64,000 nt of DNA from Neelides folsomi (taxonomy: Eukaryota; Arthropoda; Collembola; Neelipleona; Neelidae). Shown here one piece after another: positions 51,601-64,000 of this stretch. The first letter of the stretch is position 1. Each line of letters starts with the position of its first letter. The notes under the pieces were generated by a model, which did not search any database, was not told where the DNA came from, and saw nothing but the letters and a program-made list of their open reading frames with translations. The stretch lies in NCBI GenBank assembly GCA_034687125.1, contig JAQGBZ010000032.1:186001-250000 (forward strand), read 5' to 3'. The position numbers and the translations under genes are program-made.

Positions 51601-54600
51601 CTTTAACCCTCCTACTTTCAACCACCGCCATCAGCAAGAACAAAGAGATCGGAGAGTAATAAAATTATGATTCCACAAAGACCTCTTTGTTTCCAATTCG
51701 TGTGTGAATCTCGGCCAAAGCTGCTTAAATCCTTGGTGAAAACAAAAGGCATACATACAAACCATAACCATTTTGTTATGAGAGGAGTGCCTAGAAAATG
51801 CAATTTAGCGATTGAATGATATTAGGGTTCTAAAAATGAAAAATAAACGAAAAGTTAATTAATTCTTTTCATTAGAGAGAGGATAAAAAATAAGGTTCAC
51901 TTCATCAAACTACCACCGCATAGAGGAGCAACAAAAGTAAAGTACATAAATTATAGAATGGAAGTGATAAAGTCAACTTCTTTGGCGACTACTGATACAA
52001 AAAGGGCAACGGAGGCTCCCTTAAGTTCCCAAGAGTGACTATTGAATTGAACGTGAGTCGAACTTGAAGACTTGTCTTGTCATTCATTGGGGATGCATTA
52101 TTCGATGAGTCAGGAAATTCATTGTGGTTCTCCTCATTTAATCTTCCCTCTCATCTTCTTACACTATCAAAGCCCGAATCTGAACCTCGATCTTACTCCG
52201 GAGTCTCCGGTCCTCACAATTTCCTCTTATCTATCTGCACATGCACTTATATTTTGTAATACTGTACTCGCGTAAATAAGCTTGTGTAATGTTGAACAAA
52301 ATGCAAGTGTGTGTATTTGAGTATCATTGTTGTAAGGGGAATGAACGGCGGTTGTGGCGACGTAGCCTTTTGAATCAGATTTTGATTCAGTAGCATCTTT
52401 AGACAAGATTGATTTACAATCCATTTGACAGATTCTATATTATTAAAATGTTTAAATTAAATATTGTTCTCTAATAAATATTAGACTTTTATGAATATGT
52501 AACATTAATTTGTGAAAATCACAAAGAAGGAATTATCAGCGCTATAATGTTTACCTATTCATACTCGTATATAATGTATTACAGACATGTAATATACGTA
52601 TTTACATTAGATATGTGTATTATGTATTTGCGTATATTTGTCTAGCCAGAGTTGAAAGTCATTAAGTGCGGGTTCATTATAAATACAAGTGTATGCGTGG
52701 GTTAGGACAGTAAATCGTGAAGAAGCTGAAGGGAACCCCAGCGACCTTTGATTATTGAGCTCAGAACCAGGAGCCAAAGAAAATACTTTAACCTTCAAAG
52801 AAGGAGGATCTTGGACAGTGTAGTTTGTTTTGCAGAGGGCGAATTGCCCATTCGGACATGGGACAAGTCTTTGTGGACAAGAATGGTAATATGGTCCGAG
52901 CAGCTTCCTCTCCTCAATAATGTTAATGGAGCCAGAGAGGAAAATGGATTCGTGAAATAATGTTTTATATTCAAATACCCTTTGCCACTTTCCATTACTC
53001 ACTCACTTAGCGGATGGCAACTCCATTGGCACGCTAATAAGAAGGGAGCCAACGAGCTTATTATTTACAAGATTTCCATATAGATAGCTTTTAAATTTCC
53101 GAGAAAACCCAGTAGAATCTAATGGAATGAAAGAGCTCGAATGGCTAACTATGTAAATAACTAAAAGTCAAGAGGAAAAAATGGGCAATTTGCAGTGGGC
53201 CTTTCTGAAAGGTTCGGAACATGAGTAAGTGCGGAAGATCCCGTAGTTCTTTTCCTTGAGCATTACTACACCATCGAATACAAAGGTATATGCCATTCTT
53301 CAATAAAAGATTATATGCAAATGTATACTTAATAATAGTACATTATAGTGCATAGCATCAGCAACATCATGCCCTTCTTCTTATTTGACATTTAACGTTC
53401 AGTGCCTTTTGCCAATCTTCGATTCCTGTCAATTTCACATTTCACCGCCAATATATAGCGCAATTCCTATGGCCAATGTGATCAAAGTAGAACAAAGGTA
53501 AGGAAATGCAGTTCGTGTTGAATTTCTTCAACGATGAGATGATCCCCATCTCTTGAATACCTTTTATGTAAGGATATTATGTGTGTCGTTTTTAGACAAT
53601 GATGATACGCGAACACCGATGGATGGATGCAATTTCTACCATAAATACATCTCTACTCTTTAGATATAATCATATAATATAGGATTGGTTAAATCTGTAG
53701 CTTATATTATTAAATCATAACATTAACGAGGATACCCCTTATGGTTAACAAGGAATAACTGCCAATTATTCTATTTTCCTTTCCTCAAATTTCCCACACT
53801 ACGAAACAAATTGAGAATTTCGCCAAAAATTTCGCAAATTGTACCAAGTCACTTTAAGGTAAAATACTTCCTAAGTCGTGTCTAACTGATCATTGGGTTT
53901 GACTTTAAAGGAGATCCCCTCATAAAATAAGAGTTCCTCGCGAAGTCATTTGCGAAGTGTAAACACATGGTGGGAATTTGGCTCCAGCTCTCCTCGTCCC
54001 TCAATTACAGTCTTTACGAAAGAGTTGAACAAGAGTGATGAGGCTTATGTATAGAATTAAAATGGCAAGCATTTATTATTCTATTTTGAAGGGGAGAAAG
54101 GCAACGAAAGAATTCATCCTTTCATGGCGTCATTCGCAAGAAAAATTGAGGAACAATGCCTTCCCTTAATCACAGTTTGTTCGCAAGTGTAATCATAATC
54201 ATATCGGTTTCACTTTTTAATACTCCTAATTTCAACTAAAAATTAATCCCTCGCCTCATCATCATCATCATCATTATATGGTTCGTGAAAAAATAAAGGA
54301 TAAATGGCAAGACATACCTAACGTAAGCTCACAATGCGAACACGTAAGTTTCGGCAAAGCCTTCCCAGCCAAAAAAATTCTTTTGTTCTCGCGGATTTGA
54401 TAAGAGTCTTAAGCAACAAATGCGACAACCCTCTCCTGCCACTACATGTGGAAATGGAGACAAACAGACGTTTTGGAGACTCGCGAGTCATAAAACTCAA
54501 CTTTTCTGGAAAGAGAGATTTTAATATGAGGCTCATTCCGCTCAACTTTTTTCTCTTGAGTTATCGCCTCATAAAAATGACAGAGAGACAATTTACTCTT

Positions 54601-57600
54601 ACGCCCGGATTCTCATTTCTGATTCTTCTCTCCACCATGAGAGACTCCCTTCAACGACGACAAGGAATTTTACTCCTAATAAGCGGCTGAGGTGAATTGT
54701 AATTTTCGGCAGACTCTCTCTTTCACATGGAAGATAATTGAAAAGGTTTAATGCCAAGAGTTTTATTAAGCCAATAAAGCAGTGCTTTTTAAAAATTAAT
54801 TATCATAAAACTGATTGTTTGTGAGCAAGCCATTCAGACAGTTATGAAAGAGAAACAAGCAGCTGTGTATTTGAAGTAATGTGGAACGAATGCATTTTGC
54901 ATCTTTAATCTCAAATAATAGAAAAGTAAACAAATAATAGAGTCGTTGTGAATGAAAGGGAGAAACGAGGTGCTTAACCTCCTTCCTCCTCCTCAATATA
55001 ACAAATTTTAAACTTGGCTGTTAAAGTGCGATTCTCAGTCAAATTGCTCATTTCGCTCACAAAGCGTTATTCTGCAATTCTCATTCCTTTCCCATTCATT
55101 TTTTCTCCTTTGAAAGGAGAAACTGTGAACTCCGATACTTCATCTTCCTAAAAAGGACTCAAAGTTCCAATTAGAGGTAGATCAGCCCAATTTGCTAATT
55201 TATATTCTTGCCCTCCCTTCAATCTTCGGCCCTCTTATCACTATGCAATCAAATACACAACACTTCCGCATCATCGAACTCCTTCAACCAGCTAGCCACT
55301 CTAAACTTCTCAGCTAAACAGATAATTAAATAAGAAAGAGGCAATCAAGATCGATTAATCGTACTTTCAATTCTCATCTTATCCCACTCGAAGGTGAGAA
55401 ACGGTTAGTTACACATTACAGCATTTACCCTCTTTTTACTCATTCCATCATTCCTCCTGTACTGTAATTGCAAATTGCATAATGGTTCTTTAATGAGTGG
55501 TGATAACTACTTGGCAATCATATATCTTTCTTAAACTTGTTGACTAATTTGGAAAAACATCAACGAGACTTAAATTTACGTTAAGTATGGATGAATTGCA
55601 CAGGAGAAACTCGAAATTAAATGTTCTTGTGACATTTTTAATGTTTGTAAGGTGAGTAGTTAAAACCATTCTTTTATTTGCCAATGAAAGTAATTTTAAA
55701 ACTCCAAACGTCTGGCCAATAAATATCAGAGAGAAACTAAAGTTTGGCATTGAGTGTGCAATCGAGGCTAATGGGAAAAGCATTTTAAAATAAAATAATA
55801 GAGTAACTTCTGGTGGAATGAGAGAGGAACTTGACCCATGAATGAGAGAAGCCAGAATCGCTTTAACAACTATCTTCCCATTTATCTACGTAATGAGAGA
55901 GTGGAGAACGAAACAAACAAAAGGTCCATCCTGGAAGCAGAAAATCCTCCCTAGAAAAACGATTGCATATTAACAGATTTTACACATAATAATTTTCCAA
56001 CGAATGGCTAAGATAATTGTTCATATCAGCGAAGGAATTGAGGAGCCGGTAGGGAATTGAGCTCCTGAACCTAATATTTCCCAACAAGCATTGTTGTTTC
56101 AACCTGATTGTAAATCGGAGTCTGCTTAAGGAGAAGAGCGATAAAAATTCTACCAAAGACATTGGGCGATGAAGAAGAGCAAGTTATCCCCTTTGTTCCG
56201 ATAACTTGAACCTTCAACGATGGTCAAATGGAAAGATTATCCCTTAACTTGAGGGTGATGAAGAGAGAATTGCGCTCTGCATTCCAAGAGGTTCTTCTCC
56301 CTCTTTAATTAAAAATATGAGATTCCATTTGATTAGGCTTCTATAGGGGCCTCCATAACGACGAGTCGAACCGAATTCTCTCTAATGTTACATAACAAGT
56401 ATCAATTACTCTCCTTCTCGATCGGAAGAGCAATTCAAACAATAGAGGAACTGAAGTATAGCAATAATTTATTCATAAGTTTATGACTCGAGAGACACAA
56501 TCTCTCCCTCGGTGCTACTCAAAGTGATAGGATGAGCTTCCTATATGATGCCTTTTAATTTATCAGTGGCCAATGAAAGCAAATTCTCATTCTCGCCAAA
56601 TTATTATATCCTAAACATGCAAATGCAAATTTCTATTCAATTGTTCAGCCCCTCTTGTATGTGAAGCCCCTTTGACTTATTTGTTATTCTCACTCTTCAC
56701 CATTTCCTCTTTAAATTTGGAGAGAAATCAGTGTAGGATCCTCTCACATACCTTCGCAAATAATAAACGTCAAAATAAATGAACCAGAAATACAAGAGAA
56801 ATATGAAGGATATAGAATGCAAATATGAATATTCTATCATTATAAGTATTTAATATTGGACAACTCAGGAGCTTAAGGTACAAGAGATTCCATTAGACTA
56901 AACTCTCTATTCCGTTTAACTTATTATGTGTAGTCATATTTGCACGTTTTAATAACTATTTAATAACTATAATGAATGGCATGATAACAATTTTCCCTCA
57001 GCACACTTCAAGACGTTCAATACATATTAATTACTAGCACATATTAAATGGGCCTCTTGCGGTTATGTAAAATTAAATCAATTAGTGGATAGTACGCAAA
57101 ATGAAAGGCTAGTTAGCAAACAACTTGGTAGACCATCAACCATCACGATTTTATATTCATTTAAAAAGTCAACCGTTCCTTGGGGGTATCAAAAAACTTA
57201 AAAATTGAGGTTTTCTTTCATCTCCTTCCTACTAGACCCACCTTGTTATTTTTTCTCCCCTTTATAGCTCAAAATGAAATCAAAATTTTAGTAGCGATAA
57301 CGAGAGGAGCAATTATTTATGATCCATTTTCCTTTGCTACTTGGAGCAATAATGAACTGGTTAACATACCTGTTCTCCTCTCAATTCTCCCTTTTTCAAT
57401 TCGACAGGTAAGGAGTAACAAGTGCAAAGAAGAGATTCTCATAGAATATTCCCATATCCAACAACTCCCCCATGGGCCTACAACAATGGACCCATTACCC
57501 AACTCCGCACTAGGAGCCAGGTGGATTTTATTTAAATTGAAATTAATTATGTGAATATCATAATGGAATGCAAAGATCTTATAAGAGAAGAAAACACGAT

Positions 57601-60600
57601 TCTTCTCAATCTCCCCAACACATCTCCAATCTTCATCATAGGGTCGAATATATATGACTTGTCGTTAACCCCATTAGATTTTTCTCCTACAAAAAAAGGC
57701 AAAACCTCGAATACCTCTAATGCGGAGAGCATGTCAACATTGTTAGAAATGGGCGAAGAAAAGAGATCGCCCAATCGATTCATTTCATTAAGGACGGAAA
57801 GGGAGATTTTCACTTTCATTTGCTTTTTCATGAGAGTAGCAAGTGGTGTTGGATTAATAATATTGTAAAATAGCAATACCCATTCACTTGCAAAAATAAA
57901 GTGTTACTCAAAGAACTCAAGTCAATTGCCACTTATTACTCTCCCTCCCTCTGACCTCACTAGCCGAAAAGAGTCGTGAGGAGAGAATCATACACCACGT
58001 TAACTCTCACACACTCCAGATCTAATATCTAACATGATTGAAAAAATGAATACTAATAAGGATACTTATGAGATGCTTAGGACATCAATTTTGTTCGAAA
58101 CAAGAAATTTACCCATGTGAATTTAATCAATTCCGTTAAATCTCCACAATTTGAAATAATGATTCTATCCAATTGCAAAAACACGCGAGAGTAAGGGAGA
58201 GAAAGGCGAATCGTCTTATCGTGGTTCAAACACAACATACAATAAGTTACCATTTAGAAGGCTTTTCATGCAGAAAAGTGAATCAAATCGAACACTAATA
58301 ATTAATACTCCTAAATTTTTGTGAAAGTTAATAAAATTAATTGATTTGTGAGAACCATACCCGTGTGTTTAAAATGATTAAATAAATAATTATTAAAAAA
58401 TAAATTGGACGCAAAGTAAATATACGATTATGATTTTAACGACCGCCTTATTAAGAAAGCCTAACAAGGATAACGAAGAATATAATTAAAAGAGATGAAT
58501 TTTTTAAGAAACTGAATCCAAATCTCATAGTTATTGTTTGCAATGCTCGGCGTGAAACAATGGGTCGGGCGATGCATAAAATATATACGTTCCGGTCTCG
58601 GTGAGTTCATTCTATTGTGCTGCTCTGGTATGTGCATATTTAAAACGCTCCCACCATAATGATATATATAAAATTGTTGAAGAGGGGAGCATAGAAAAAT
58701 ACTTAGAATGGGAAATGTAATGTGATGTGAAGAGAAGAAACCAGTTTGAGTCATCCAGTTAGTTATTAGTCGAAATAATTTTCATCACACTGCGAGGAGG
58801 TGAGCCGGGCCCTGCTCCTCAACCTTCTTCTCAACACAGTTTGAAATAATTTAGCGAGTCTACTGTCTATCTTTGTCTAAGAAGCGGAGGAGCAGCAACA
58901 GCGTGGAAGAATGAGGAGCTCGAAACAACTCTACTTCCTTACAGCGACCACATACTGGACGAGAATATTAAACCTTTGAAGAACCCTCAGTCTCCTCACA
59001 TTTATTTGATCATCCTAACAAGAGACAAAGACTGGGAAGGAAAAAAATGAGGATAATTTTATTACATATAAATCCTCGGCCTGCCTCATTTCATTCAACC
59101 TCTTTTCATTTCAGCCATCAATTTCTCAAGTGAGTCAATTTATGCAGCTTTGATCCATCCTACTTTTCTTAATGTTCACTCATATAAAAGATGTACATTT
59201 GTATGAACCATACTTCTGGTGTAGTTATAATGTTCTTGTTTATTAAATGGATTGAATTTGTAGACCACATTTTATATATCATACAAAGAATAATTGCGAG
59301 CCATTGTACAAGTTCTGAGCCAATTAAGTGCACTTATGTCATTATAATTGTTAACATGAATGTTGAATTTGTAAAGTATCTACAAAACGGTAAAGTGAAA
59401 GGTTCAAGTTAAAAAAATGTTTTTGTTGAAAGAAATTGTTATAAGTTCATTCTTCTTATTAAGGAAATAATTGAAATAAAAGAATGAACAATTATCTTTA
59501 AACAAAGTTAAAAATCTAAGTTTTTTTTAAATCCGCTTTCCAATTAAATATCCCATCTCTTCCTGTTTCCACTTCATTCTTTCATTTAATAAACAAGGGT
59601 TACATTTCAATCAATTTAACTATCAAGTCAACGCGAATAAATGCGCATAAATGTCCGGTCAACCTTTGTTTGCTCAGAAGTCGATAAAGACAAAAAGACA
59701 TGGATTTGAGCATCCATGCACCTTGTTGGTATTTATTACCTGTATCCTGTTCATCGTTCAATTTCCTCTTATTATAATTCCAAACTGACACTGATACATT
59801 GAAGAATAGGAATTAGAAGCTCAGTGTGATAATGAGGAGAAACAAACATACAAAAAAAGTATTACTATTGAGGAAATGAGCAATTTAAATTTAACCAGGG
59901 GACTCCCATTTTTTGTAAAAGAACACGAGCGAACTAATTAAAATTCTTGCAAAATATTCTATAAAGCATTTATAAGTCGTTAGATTACTCTATATTATAT
60001 AATGCGCTTTCAATTCATTTTACCCACATGGTTCATATGGGATCTCTTATCGTTATGAAACACCGTTGAGTTAGGGAAATTAAATTACCGACTCCCTTTC
60101 TTATTAATTTTTATGGGCCTAGATTCAGCCTATTAATTTAATTATTAATTTTTCCTTCATTGGGAGTTCGATAAACTTCGGTTTGAGCGTTAGTTTATTA
60201 GCTTTATGTCTTTTATTGCTGCGGTGCAATTCTCGCTTCATATTTGGGAAGAACCTTATGTTCGTAACCTTATAAAGTACAAGTTTTATATTATCCGGAG
60301 CTTCTTGTAAATTGAATGTATGCAGTAATAAAAGTTTGTAGGCTGCTGTTCTCGCAGTTAACTCTGATACGCATAATGATTTGATGGCAGAGCGAGACGA
60401 AACCCCCGCTATACATTCTCATACCTGACAAATGGAGAGAGAGAAGAGCGTTGGTGCTCAGGAAATCATAATGTCAAGTACATGACAGACTTGAAAATGA
60501 CACTTCCTGGCCTAAGAGAGAAGAAGCGAAGCTCAAACGACTCAACACTTGCGCTCATGATTAACAGGATAGTAGTTGAGGAACCATCAGAGCACGAAAT

Positions 60601-63600
60601 GATTATTTTCAACCGGCCTCACACATGTGGTCTCCACTCTATAATCTCGACAATCACATGAATCCTTAAATTGTTTTTCGGAATAAATATAAATTTTATA
60701 TTTCATTTACAACTTACAAAACTTTTACAACTTTATTCCCCTACGACTCGAAATATTTTTGCAACAGCTGGACTCACTAGTTTAGATCATAAATTACTAG
60801 GAAGTCGGAGAAGTAAAAATATAGATGTACAGGCGTAAAATTTTTATATCGTAACTCTTTTATCACATATCGGCAGTTTCCTTTCCTCAACAGAAACCAA
60901 TGTGCTATGCACGACCAACATCATGAAATATGAGACAAAAGGATGTAAAAACCAAGGAATTCAAACTTAACAATTTATGAACCCTTCATCTCAAATTGGA
61001 AAAGAAGGAGAGATGAGGCAAAATTAGAATCAATACTTTGTAAATGGGTGAATTATATTGAAATAATGACAATCATTCTGCGGTTTGATTATAGTCTTGC
61101 AGAGTGAGAAAAGAGGTTTAGGAATTGAGTTGAATCTGATGCTTCCCTTTCTCCTTCCGTTTCTTTACTTTAACTCCAATGTTCCGAGGAGATGATGGGA
61201 GGATCTCAACGAGCCTCATCTTCACAATACAAATCGGACCCAATTTTATTTAACCTTGAGAGAGATGGTGGAGCAATAATAATACACTTGGATACCTCTC
61301 TGCTCGATCTCTCCTACTTCTTGCGGTTGGGCGTGTTGAATTAACCAGATATTTCGATACATTATCGACCATACCCCTTTCTTTAACTTTACAAGTAACA
61401 TGATGCATTTTGATATAAGGAAACTTTTATCCAACCGATCCAAGTATTACGTACCTGCCTTATTTAAAAAATACAGTTTAGATTATATTACGTATAGGTT
61501 TTGGTATAGCAAATATTACATGAGTAATATCCAAGCACGGAAATACTTACGAAATGATGCAATAAAAGCAAGTTTTCAAACAATTTATGTAAGCAACAAA
61601 ATAACATTTTAGTTTGGGTGCTCGTTCTTTAAAAAACAATGTTTTATACTTTGTACTTTTGATAAAAATATCCCAACAGCATAAAGGGATTAGCTAGTAA
61701 AGCATGGAATCTAAAGTTTAATAACGTGGACTCTTGACCGGACACCTTAAAATAATTTTTGAACTTTATACCTACCTAAATTGTTAGGAATTACATACCT
61801 AACGTATACTGTGCGTATTTTATTTGAACCACACGTGATTTCTATGTATTTTAATTCACTAGATAGAAATTTAAAAGAGTCATATTCTAAAAACCACATC
61901 ATGTCCGGCATTAAACTTTTACATGCTTACAAGCTCTATCAAATAGGCAGGCAGAAAAACATTTAATAGATAATACATGAGTTTAAACACTTGAGATGTG
62001 AAGAGTCTCTCACATATTTCAAGATTCAAAAGTCAAAATTGTGACAAAGAGCCTCCTTCGACTTGAGAAAAGAAAAGAGGAAGTATTCGGCTATCACATG
62101 TACAAGGGCCCACTAAATAATCATGTCAAACTTACACAACAAGATCCTGGTGGTCGCTCACACCTACAACCATTGATAATCCGAAATATGCACAATAAGA
62201 AATCTTTTCATGAATAAAACTCTTCATTCCGTCTAGCAGACAAAGGACTTTAAAGTTGAAAGGATAAACTTACAACGAAGAGGCATAAATGTAAATGTCA
62301 ATCTTAAAAAGGCTTCATTATAATATTATTAACTAATCCATTCTCGAGAATTTTTCTATTATGAATAAGAAATTTCATTTTATATCGTTTGGGTTTCCTT
62401 TATTTCTTAACAACAAAGCAAGGAGTCTCCTTTCAAATTATTAAGCAAATAAGTCAACTGCAAGTTTTCCACCCTCATTAGTCGTCAATAATCAAATGAA
62501 AGAAAGTGACATTTAGAAATCTCACCCTCCTGCGATTCCGACAAGAAGTGTAATGAATGATGAAGGAAACAAAAGTATAAGAGTCGAAAATTTGACTCAT
62601 TCTCAAAATAAGGTGCTTTACGGATTATTTTATTGTTACGATTATGAAGATCAAAGACTTTAAGAAGAAATAAATGTCAAAGCCGGTGAGGTTGGCTCAT
62701 TGTCAAAATATTTTCGAGGTTTTTCACTCCGACTCGCTCGAATAATTTAATCAAAAGTTCTATTCATGCAAAATAGTGTTGTCAAGAGAGAAAAGTGTTC
62801 AGATCGTAATCCATTGAAGTAGAAAGTTTCCCTCTGCTTCTTAATGCAGAGACAAATAGGAAATGGAGAGGAATAATGTAAATGTTTATGTGAGCTCATG
62901 AGAAGGAAGCTTCTTAAACTTTACAAATACATAGCAGAGGCGTTTTGTATTACATTACAAGGATTACCTACAAAAGAATGACATATAATCTGTCAAAAAT
63001 ATTGTAAAGAGGAGAAGTGGGATAAGCTCTGGAATAAATGAAGAGTCTTATGATTCTCTGCCCCTTCCATAAGGAGGCTAATAAGAAATAAAATGGAAAG
63101 AAATAAGCGAACACGAAGGACTCCCCATTATGAATATGGTGATTCAAGCAAGAATGTCATTCTCATGAAAGTCAGGTTCCTCTGAGAATTCTGCTCCTAC
63201 CTGCGTGGTCTCAGTCCTTATCAACATATTACCTATTCATAGTCATGTAGGGCATTGATTTGATCCGTGTCTGGCGAGAAAGAGATCAAATTACCCTTCT
63301 ACGTTTCTCATATTATTCCAATAGGGCAAAAATGTCAGTCGCTCATATTTCATGCAACCATTCATGTTTTTAAAAGAGGAAAATCCTCAGAGTTTCCAAT
63401 TCAGCCCCAAACATAAATACCAAAAATGGTAAGTTCAATGATTATCATTACTTCCTTCAAGTCCCCATATTTTGTCCCCTAAACTTGTCGAAATATAATA
63501 AATGAAAATAATAATAATGAAGAGCATTACTGAAGTACAATAAAGGAAATATAAAGGTACAGGAAAGGTGAGAATGGGGCTTTGTTATGAAAATCCAAAA

Positions 63601-64000
63601 GTATTTTAAAATTTAATGAACCCGCCATTGAGAACTAAAATCTAAAATTGAGAAATGGATAAACTTCTTTGATAATTTTGGTAAAAATAGAGCATAATTT
63701 ATTTGACTATTGTGCAAGTGTCAGAAACTCGAGAAAATATGAATAGGAAGGGACGAGGCGAATTTTCCATAGCGAACCGCTAGCTCGCCGTCGCACAAGA
63801 AAACTTAGAAGTTAAGAATCGAAACATATGGATCAAAAAGTACAAGTTGAATAGAACAAATGGACCCATACGGAGATTTAAGGTAATGGAAAGGGGAGTA
63901 ATAAGTTCTCTATACAATACAATACAAAAGTAATAATAAGACATTTCTGTTCAAAAGTCACTACCTTATCTCCGGTGGAAATTGAAAACAAAAATTTTCA
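48660..64000. other. About 15.3 kb noncoding stretch downstream of the Toll gene
   Basis: No supportable gene. Open frames reach at most about 130 codons, lie on both strands and have no recognisable domain. A (CAT)6 microsatellite is at 54257-54274. A 9-10-bp inverted repeat (GTTCATTCTT / AAGAATGAAC) lies at about 59445-59489. AT content rises toward the right end. No RNA gene or transposon ends were recognised. Confidence 0.5.
54257..54274. repeat. (CAT)6 microsatellite
   Basis: Six perfect CAT units, followed by TATATGG. This is a simple sequence repeat, possibly polymorphic; no function is inferred. Confidence 0.85.

Noticed and set aside
57180-57554. 124-codon open frame on the plus strand
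   Set aside because: It begins at a non-ATG codon, has no domain, and is surrounded by equally long frames on the other strand.
1-64000. CRISPR array, bacterial operon, integrated virus or toxin system
   Set aside because: There are no regularly spaced repeats, no runs of co-directed long frames, and no reverse transcriptase, capsid, envelope or integrase motifs in any frame I could read.

Overview
This looks like an AT-rich animal nuclear window, most probably from an arthropod. The only intact protein gene I can support encodes a long-type Toll receptor of the 18-wheeler / Toll-6 / Toll-7 / Tollo clade. Its cysteine-cluster signature is typical of arthropod members. A small AT-rich intron, short non-autonomous DNA transposons and a decayed C2H2 zinc-finger gene fit a eukaryotic genome. 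A crustacean such as a copepod is possible, but that is a guess from composition and overall texture.

Layout. Positions 1-1923 hold nothing recognisable. Positions 1924-3556 form a small graveyard: a 192-bp element with near-perfect terminal inverted repeats, a broken C2H2 zinc-finger gene of about eight finger remnants (about 2385-3073), a 138-bp foldback element (3121-3258) and a two-copy 43-bp tandem repeat (3471-3556). Positions 3557-44098 are about 40 kb without a supportable gene. The only clear structures there are a 345-bp inverted-repeat element (11203-11548), a few short palindromes and a short inverted repeat (41198-41266). Positions 44099-48163 are the Toll-family receptor: two coding exons, one 123-bp phase-1 intron inside the TIR domain, and a predicted protein of 1313 residues. 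Candidate poly(A) signals lie about 430-490 bp after the stop. Positions 48660-64000 are again gene-free to my eye.

The window is best read as one developmental or immune receptor gene inside a large noncoding neighbourhood. That DNA may contain the receptor's regulatory sequences and possibly untranslated 5' exons, but sequence reading alone cannot show this. I found no operon, CRISPR array, tRNA, rRNA, viral remnant or toxin system. The points most worth a second look are the receptor's altered TIR BB-loop, its His/acid-rich N-terminal insert, the TIR-splitting intron, and the cluster of a zinc-finger pseudogene with transposon relics near the left end.
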